54,483 nt of DNA, from NCBI GenBank assembly GCA_963656065.1, contig CAVKGV010000013.1, positions 1-54,483 of the forward strand. The letters are read 5' to 3'. The position numbers and the translations under genes were made by a program. Every line of letters starts with the position of its first letter. The stretch's first letter is position 1. Below are positions 50,820 to 54,483 of this stretch, piece after piece. Source of the stretch: Hallerella sp963656065 (GTDB taxonomy: Bacteria; Fibrobacterota; Fibrobacteria; Fibrobacterales; Fibrobacteraceae). The notes beneath the pieces were generated by a model. It was not told where the DNA came from, searched no databases, and was given only the letters and a program-made list of their open reading frames with translations.

Positions 50820-51844
50820 GATTTGCCGAACCGAATTTTCTGTGGTGCCTTTTTTCGCTCCCGCTCTTTCTGCTGCTTTTCCTTTATGCGTATCGTCGGC
50901 GGAAAAAGCTCGCTCTGCGATTTGCCTCGATTTCGATGTTTCCAAAAATCGCGACATCGCTTTCCGTGTGGCGTCGTGCAACGAAGACAAGTCTCTTGCT
51001 TTTGGGTCTCGCCTTTTTGATTATCGCGCTGGCGCGCCCGCAATGGGGCCGCTCGATGGAGCATATCGAACGCAAAGGACTCGACATCGTTCTCTTGCAG
51101 GACATTTCCCTTTCGATGCTCGCCGAAGATGTGAAGCCGAATCGCCTGGTGCGCTCCCGACATGAAATTTCCGCTTTTTTGGACACTCTTTCCGGTGATC
51201 GGGTCGGGCTCGTGGCTTTTTCGGGAGAGGCGCAGACGCTCGTGCCGCTCACGCTCGATTACGGAACGGTGCAGATGATTTTGCAGAACCTCGAACCGGG
51301 CTGGCTTTATCCGGGAACGGACCTCGCCGCGGCGATTGACAAGGGCCTCCAGATGTTCAGACGTTCCAAGGTGCCGTCCAAGTATGCGGTCATGGTGCTG
51401 ATGAGCGACGGTGAAGAGCAGGACGCAAAGGCGGTGGAAAAGGCGAAGGAAGCCGCCGACGCAGGAATCCGGATTTACACGGTCGGCATCGGGTCGAAGG
51501 AAGGCGTTCCCATTCCCGAACCTTCGAAAACGGGAGAAGTCGCTTACCACAAGGATCGCTTTGGAAACATCGTCACGACGCATTTGGAAGAAAAAACTTT
51601 GCAGGATATTGCAAGCGTTACCGGTGCGCGGTACTTCTACGCGAGTCCCGGAGAATTCCAGCTGCAAAAAGTCCTTGCGGAAATCGCTTCGATGGAAAAG
51701 CGCGACACGTCTTCGGACCAGATGGAAAGCTACAAGGACCGCTACCAGATTTTTTTAGCGATTGCCGCTCTGCTGTTCCTTGCCGAGGCGCTGCTTTCGG
51801 AACGCGGCAAAAAGCGTAAACAGGTCGCTGGGCGTTTTAGCTGA
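50816..51844 (+). CDS. batB: BatB-like von Willebrand factor A membrane protein
   Basis: This 342-residue paralogue of BatA has the same helix-helix-VWA-helix layout. The MIDAS reads DISLSM, which keeps the DxSxS positions, and LMSDGEEQDA completes the site. GDRVGLVAFSGEAQTLVPLT is the usual core. It starts at ATG 50816, overlapping batA. Confidence 0.92.
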   Translation: MRFAEPNFLWCLFSLPLFLLLFLYAYRRRKKLALRFASISMFPKIATSLSVWRRATKTSLLLLGLAFLIIALARPQWGRSMEHIERKGLDIVLLQDISLSMLAEDVKPNRLVRSRHEISAFLDTLSGDRVGLVAFSGEAQTLVPLTLDYGTVQMILQNLEPGWLYPGTDLAAAIDKGLQMFRRSKVPSKYAVMVLMSDGEEQDAKAVEKAKEAADAGIRIYTVGIGSKEGVPIPEPSKTGEVAYHKDRFGNIVTTHLEEKTLQDIASVTGARYFYASPGEFQLQKVLAEIASMEKRDTSSDQMESYKDRYQIFLAIAALLFLAEALLSERGKKRKQVAGRFS

Positions 51845-51863
51845 TGAAAAGGATTGCACACAA

Positions 51864-52592
51864 ATGAATAAAATTTTCATCGTTCCCCTTTTATTGTGCG
51901 CGTTTGCGCTTGCCCGTCCGATAAACGACGGCAACGAACTGTTCCGAAAAGGAGACTTTGCCGGCGCGCTCAAAAAATACGAAGAAGCCCGAAAGGACGA
52001 ACCCGCAAATCCCCTGGTCTTTTACAACATCGGAACTTGCGCCTATAAGCTCGGTGATTATGAAACGGCTCGGAAAGAACTCGAAAACGCCGTGCGGATG
52101 CCGGATTCTTCGCTTGCGTCAAAGGCGGCGTTCAACCTGGCGAACACTTTTTACCGGATAGGCGAAAAATCCTCGGAACCTTCGGAGCGGATTGCCAAGT
52201 GGCGCGAAGCGGTCGGCTATCTGAAAAAGGCCGTCGATTTGAACCCGAATTTTGAAAATGCCAAGCGAAACGTCGAAATCGTCCAACGAAAGCTCAAGGA
52301 GGAAATCGACAAGCAGAAGGAACAGAACCAGAACAATCCGAACAACCAGGAACAGCCCGAACTTTCGGATGCAGCAAAACAGGCTCTTGCCCGCGCTCTC
52401 CAGATGTGCAAGGACGGCGCCTATTCGTCGGCGAAAAGCCTGCTTGAAAACACGATGGCTTCGGATTCCACCGCGACGAGCCTCGGACCCTATATCCAGC
52501 GCATCGAAGACGTCATCGACATCAAGGCCGGACGTGCGCCCAAGAGTAAAATCGACCAGTCGAATGCGGACAACGATTTGGGGGTTATCTGA
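51864..52592 (+). CDS. BatC-like TPR protein
   Basis: The 242-residue exported protein has a signal peptide (1-17) and about three TPR repeats (GNELFRKGDFAGALKKYEEA, YNIGTCAYKLGDYETARKEL and a third). A Gln/Asn-rich linker near residues 155-170 leads to a further helical segment. BatC proteins bind the VWA partners in this operon type. The start ATG 51864 has AAAAGGA. It overlaps the next gene by one base. Confidence 0.82.
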   Translation: MNKIFIVPLLLCAFALARPINDGNELFRKGDFAGALKKYEEARKDEPANPLVFYNIGTCAYKLGDYETARKELENAVRMPDSSLASKAAFNLANTFYRIGEKSSEPSERIAKWREAVGYLKKAVDLNPNFENAKRNVEIVQRKLKEEIDKQKEQNQNNPNNQEQPELSDAAKQALARALQMCKDGAYSSAKSLLENTMASDSTATSLGPYIQRIEDVIDIKAGRAPKSKIDQSNADNDLGVI

Positions 52593-53260
52593 TGAACAAG
52601 CTTTCTTTTGGAATCGCCGTTCTTTCGGTGGCGACATTCTCGTTTGCGGCAAAGGCTCCGAAGTCTGCGGACAAGTATTATGCGGATGCGGCTTTCCAGT
52701 ATATCGAAAACCGTTTGCCGACCGCTGAAATCACGTGCAAGGAAGGCCTGCAGTATTACCCGGACGATGCGAAGCTCCAGATGCTTGCGGACCGGATCGA
52801 AGAATCCAAAAACGAGCAGCAAAAGCAGAACCAGGAAAACAATTCGAATCAGGACAAGCAAAATCAGGATAAGCAAAACCCGGACCAGAACCAGAATTCG
52901 GATAAAAATTCTTCCGAAAATTCGCAAAACGAAAACCAGGATCAGAATCAAAATTCGGAAGGGCAAAGCTCCGCCGGCGAAAATTCGGCGGAATCCAGCA
53001 GCTCACAAAGTTCCGAAAATTCCGATGCAAACGGTTCCGGGGAAAATTCGAGCGATTCGCGGGGAAGTTCCGCTAGCGAACAGAACACACCTGAAGAAAG
53101 TTCCGATTCAAACGGCGAAGGCGAAAACGAAGAAGTGCCTCCCGGCCAGATGAGTCCGCAGGAAGCCTCTCAGCTGCTCAAGGATTTCGACGAGGAACAC
53201 GGCGAACGGAAACCGTGGAAACCGGCGAAGGGAATGGCCCGGCCCGAAAAGGACTGGTAA
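52592..53260 (+). CDS. Second BatC-like protein with Gln/Asn/Ser/Glu-rich region
   Basis: The 222-residue exported protein has a signal peptide (about 1-19) and a short TPR-like segment (20-70). About 110 residues dominated by Gln, Asn, Ser, Glu and Asp follow, then a conserved C-terminal tail (MSPQEASQLLKDF ... RPEKDW). The KDW ending is common in Bat-operon TPR proteins. The low-complexity region is probably disordered. It is the last gene of the operon and faces a convergent barrel gene 18 bp away. Confidence 0.78.
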   Translation: MNKLSFGIAVLSVATFSFAAKAPKSADKYYADAAFQYIENRLPTAEITCKEGLQYYPDDAKLQMLADRIEESKNEQQKQNQENNSNQDKQNQDKQNPDQNQNSDKNSSENSQNENQDQNQNSEGQSSAGENSAESSSSQSSENSDANGSGENSSDSRGSSASEQNTPEESSDSNGEGENEEVPPGQMSPQEASQLLKDFDEEHGERKPWKPAKGMARPEKDW

Positions 53261-53278
53261 TTTCGTCCTTTTGAAAAG

Positions 53279-53962
53279 TTAAAATTCGTAGAAGACGCGT
53301 CCGCCGATTTCGATGTTGTGGTGCCACAGCGTTTCGGAAAGATCGCTGTAGCCTGCAAAATCGGTGCTCACGCTGCGAATGAACAGCGGACGGTAACGGA
53401 TGGCAACGTCAACGCCAAAGGGGCGAATCTTGTAGCGCATGTTCGCGGAAACGGCAAACGCGTTGGCGGCAAAGACGGCCGCTTCGCGGAATTCCTCGCC
53501 GTATTTGTCTTCGCCTACCGCTGCGCTGTGCACGGAAATTCTCGAAAAGGAATAGGAAAGTCCCGGCCCGACCTGGAAATCTTCGGGATAGAAAAAGTAG
53601 TAGCGGTATTCCGCGGCGAACCGCCAATAGTTCGCATCGTTTCCCGTGTAATATTCGGAGCCTTTCCCGTAGTTCACATCGATGTTCCACATCCCGAAAG
53701 AAACGGCGACCGTGTGCTGGTTAAAGTTCACGCCGATTTCCGCAAGCGGCAGCGGAAAGGATCCGATGGAGGGTACGAAAATTTTTTCCTTCTTGTCTCC
53801 GTCCGCGTTCAGTACGCTCTTGCCGTCCAGATCTCCGCCCAGGGAAAGGGAAGCGTCCAGTCCGAGCGAGACAAAATATGTCCGGTGCCAGATAACTTTT
53901 CCGTGGTTCTGGGCAAAGAGCGGCACGCAGGCCAGGGCGAAGATGGCGAGAAACTTTTTCAT
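53279..53962 (-). CDS. Predicted outer-membrane beta-barrel protein
   Basis: The 227-residue protein has a signal peptide cleaved near LFAQ (residue 17), then alternating strands rich in Tyr and Phe (FAAEYRYYFFYP, VGPGLSYSFS). It ends with a C-terminal aromatic (GGRVFYEF), as expected for barrel insertion. It starts one base after nadA ends, so it is probably co-transcribed with it. Function unknown. Confidence 0.65.
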   Translation of the reverse strand: MKKFLAIFALACVPLFAQNHGKVIWHRTYFVSLGLDASLSLGGDLDGKSVLNADGDKKEKIFVPSIGSFPLPLAEIGVNFNQHTVAVSFGMWNIDVNYGKGSEYYTGNDANYWRFAAEYRYYFFYPEDFQVGPGLSYSFSRISVHSAAVGEDKYGEEFREAAVFAANAFAVSANMRYKIRPFGVDVAIRYRPLFIRSVSTDFAGYSDLSETLWHHNIEIGGRVFYEF

Positions 53963-53963
53963 A

Positions 53964-54483
53964 TTACATGGCTGCGTAGCGGAACATCTCGTCGATGCAA
54001 TGCTTCGCGCGTTTCATCACGCTTTCGTCGAGTTCGACCTTTGCCGCATGCTCCGGGTGGCGCAGCGATTCGAGAATGTTTTCGAGCGAGTTGGATTTCA
54101 TGTATTTGCACATGCTGCAGCTGCCGATGAAATTCTTGTCGGGAAATTCGTATTGCATCCGAGCGTTCAGCCCGCATTCCGTGAGGAGCAGGAACGGCGT
54201 GTTTTCGGGCTGGTCCTTGATGTATTTGACCATCTGGCCCGTGCTTCCCACATAGTCGCTGAGCAGGGCGACGCCCGGGTGGCATTCCGGATGGCTCACG
54301 ACGCGAAGTCCCGGATTCTGTTCGCGGAAAAACCGGATGAGGTCCGGGTCGTATTTTTCGTGGACGTAGCAGCAACCCGAATGCAGAACGATTTTTTTGT
54401 GGATGCCCTTCTTGTCGAGAGCTTCCTGCAGGTTCTCGCCCATGAGGCGGTCCGGGACAAAAACGATTTTGTCGTTCGGGAGG
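53964..54483 (-). CDS. nadA: Quinolinate synthase, 3' part
   Basis: This partial gene runs off the window at its 5' end. The visible 172 residues are the C-terminal part of NadA, the [4Fe-4S] enzyme that makes quinolinate for NAD synthesis. Landmarks are FVPDRLMGENL, SHPECHPGVALLSDYVGSTG (one cluster cysteine), TECGLNARM and GSCSMCKYMKSN with the last cluster cysteine. The start codon lies beyond base 54483. Confidence 0.95.
   Translation of the reverse strand, partial: LPNDKIVFVPDRLMGENLQEALDKKGIHKKIVLHSGCCYVHEKYDPDLIRFFREQNPGLRVVSHPECHPGVALLSDYVGSTGQMVKYIKDQPENTPFLLLTECGLNARMQYEFPDKNFIGSCSMCKYMKSNSLENILESLRHPEHAAKVELDESVMKRAKHCIDEMFRYAAM

Noticed and set aside
1..54483. Window searched for an obvious defence or toxin-antitoxin system
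   Set aside because: The WYL regulator, PF09818 ATPase and RipA-like protein can occur in such contexts, but no effector nuclease, toxin or paired antitoxin is present.

Overview
The window reads as a chromosomal segment from a member of the Fibrobacteres (Fibrobacteraceae, Fibrobacter or a close relative). The evidence is internal: three lipoproteins carry the Fibrobacter succinogenes major paralogous (FISUMP) domain, one very large secreted protein carries a fibro-slime domain, one secreted protein ends in a type IX-like sorting domain, and Gram-negative envelope genes (Kdo transferase, outer-membrane barrels) are present. There is no phage, plasmid, CRISPR array or transposase. The window mixes housekeeping genes with lineage-specific surface proteins.

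Layout. 0-5 kb: metallo-beta-lactamase-fold hydrolase and a 1371-residue fibro-slime protein, followed by a promoter-to-terminator unit without an ORF that may be a small RNA. 5-7 kb: ABC-F ATPase on the minus strand. 7.5-13.3 kb: surface island with a RipA-like membrane protein, overlapping small membrane ORFs, a GLUG/InlB-repeat secreted protein and two FISUMP lipoproteins, one of which apparently begins at ATT. A GC-rich block joins the back of one surface gene to the front of the next. 13.8-19.5 kb: barrel protein, two-component pair, phosphofructokinase, a 47-codon ORF and a TPR protein. 19.6 kb: tRNA-Glu. 19.8-24.4 kb: ABC exporter, ICMT-like methyltransferase, waaA, ispH, rpmB. 24.9-27.6 kb (minus): cation/proton antiporter and a carboxymuconolactone decarboxylase-cupin lipoprotein. 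27.8-29.2 kb: third FISUMP lipoprotein. 29.5-31.5 kb: exonuclease, DUF374 acyltransferase, tRNA-Cys, PEGA protein. 31.6-36.4 kb: P-loop ATPase, a triple four-cysteine-repeat secreted protein, PNPOx-like flavoprotein, trmO, and a reverse rubrerythrin with its probable PerR-type regulator. 37.1-45.8 kb: gltX, BON-like protein, WYL regulator, queA, GH57/DUF3536 enzyme, cysS. 46.1-53.3 kb: an eight-gene Bat/MoxR operon. 53.3-54.5 kb (minus): barrel protein and the 3' part of nadA.

How the genes work together. The clearest units are the Bat operon (MoxR ATPase, DUF58 protein, two von Willebrand factor A membrane proteins, two BatD-like membrane proteins, two TPR proteins), the peroxide-response pair with a perfect 7-1-7 Per-box-like operator over its own promoter, and the tightly overlapped ABC-ICMT-waaA-ispH run. 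Most long intergenic gaps are filled with one family of roughly 40-bp repeats, often as head-to-head pairs, joined to a second GA-rich repeat. Recognisable promoters follow a TTGAC / 16-17 bp / TAnnnT pattern, and many genes end in strong intrinsic terminators.
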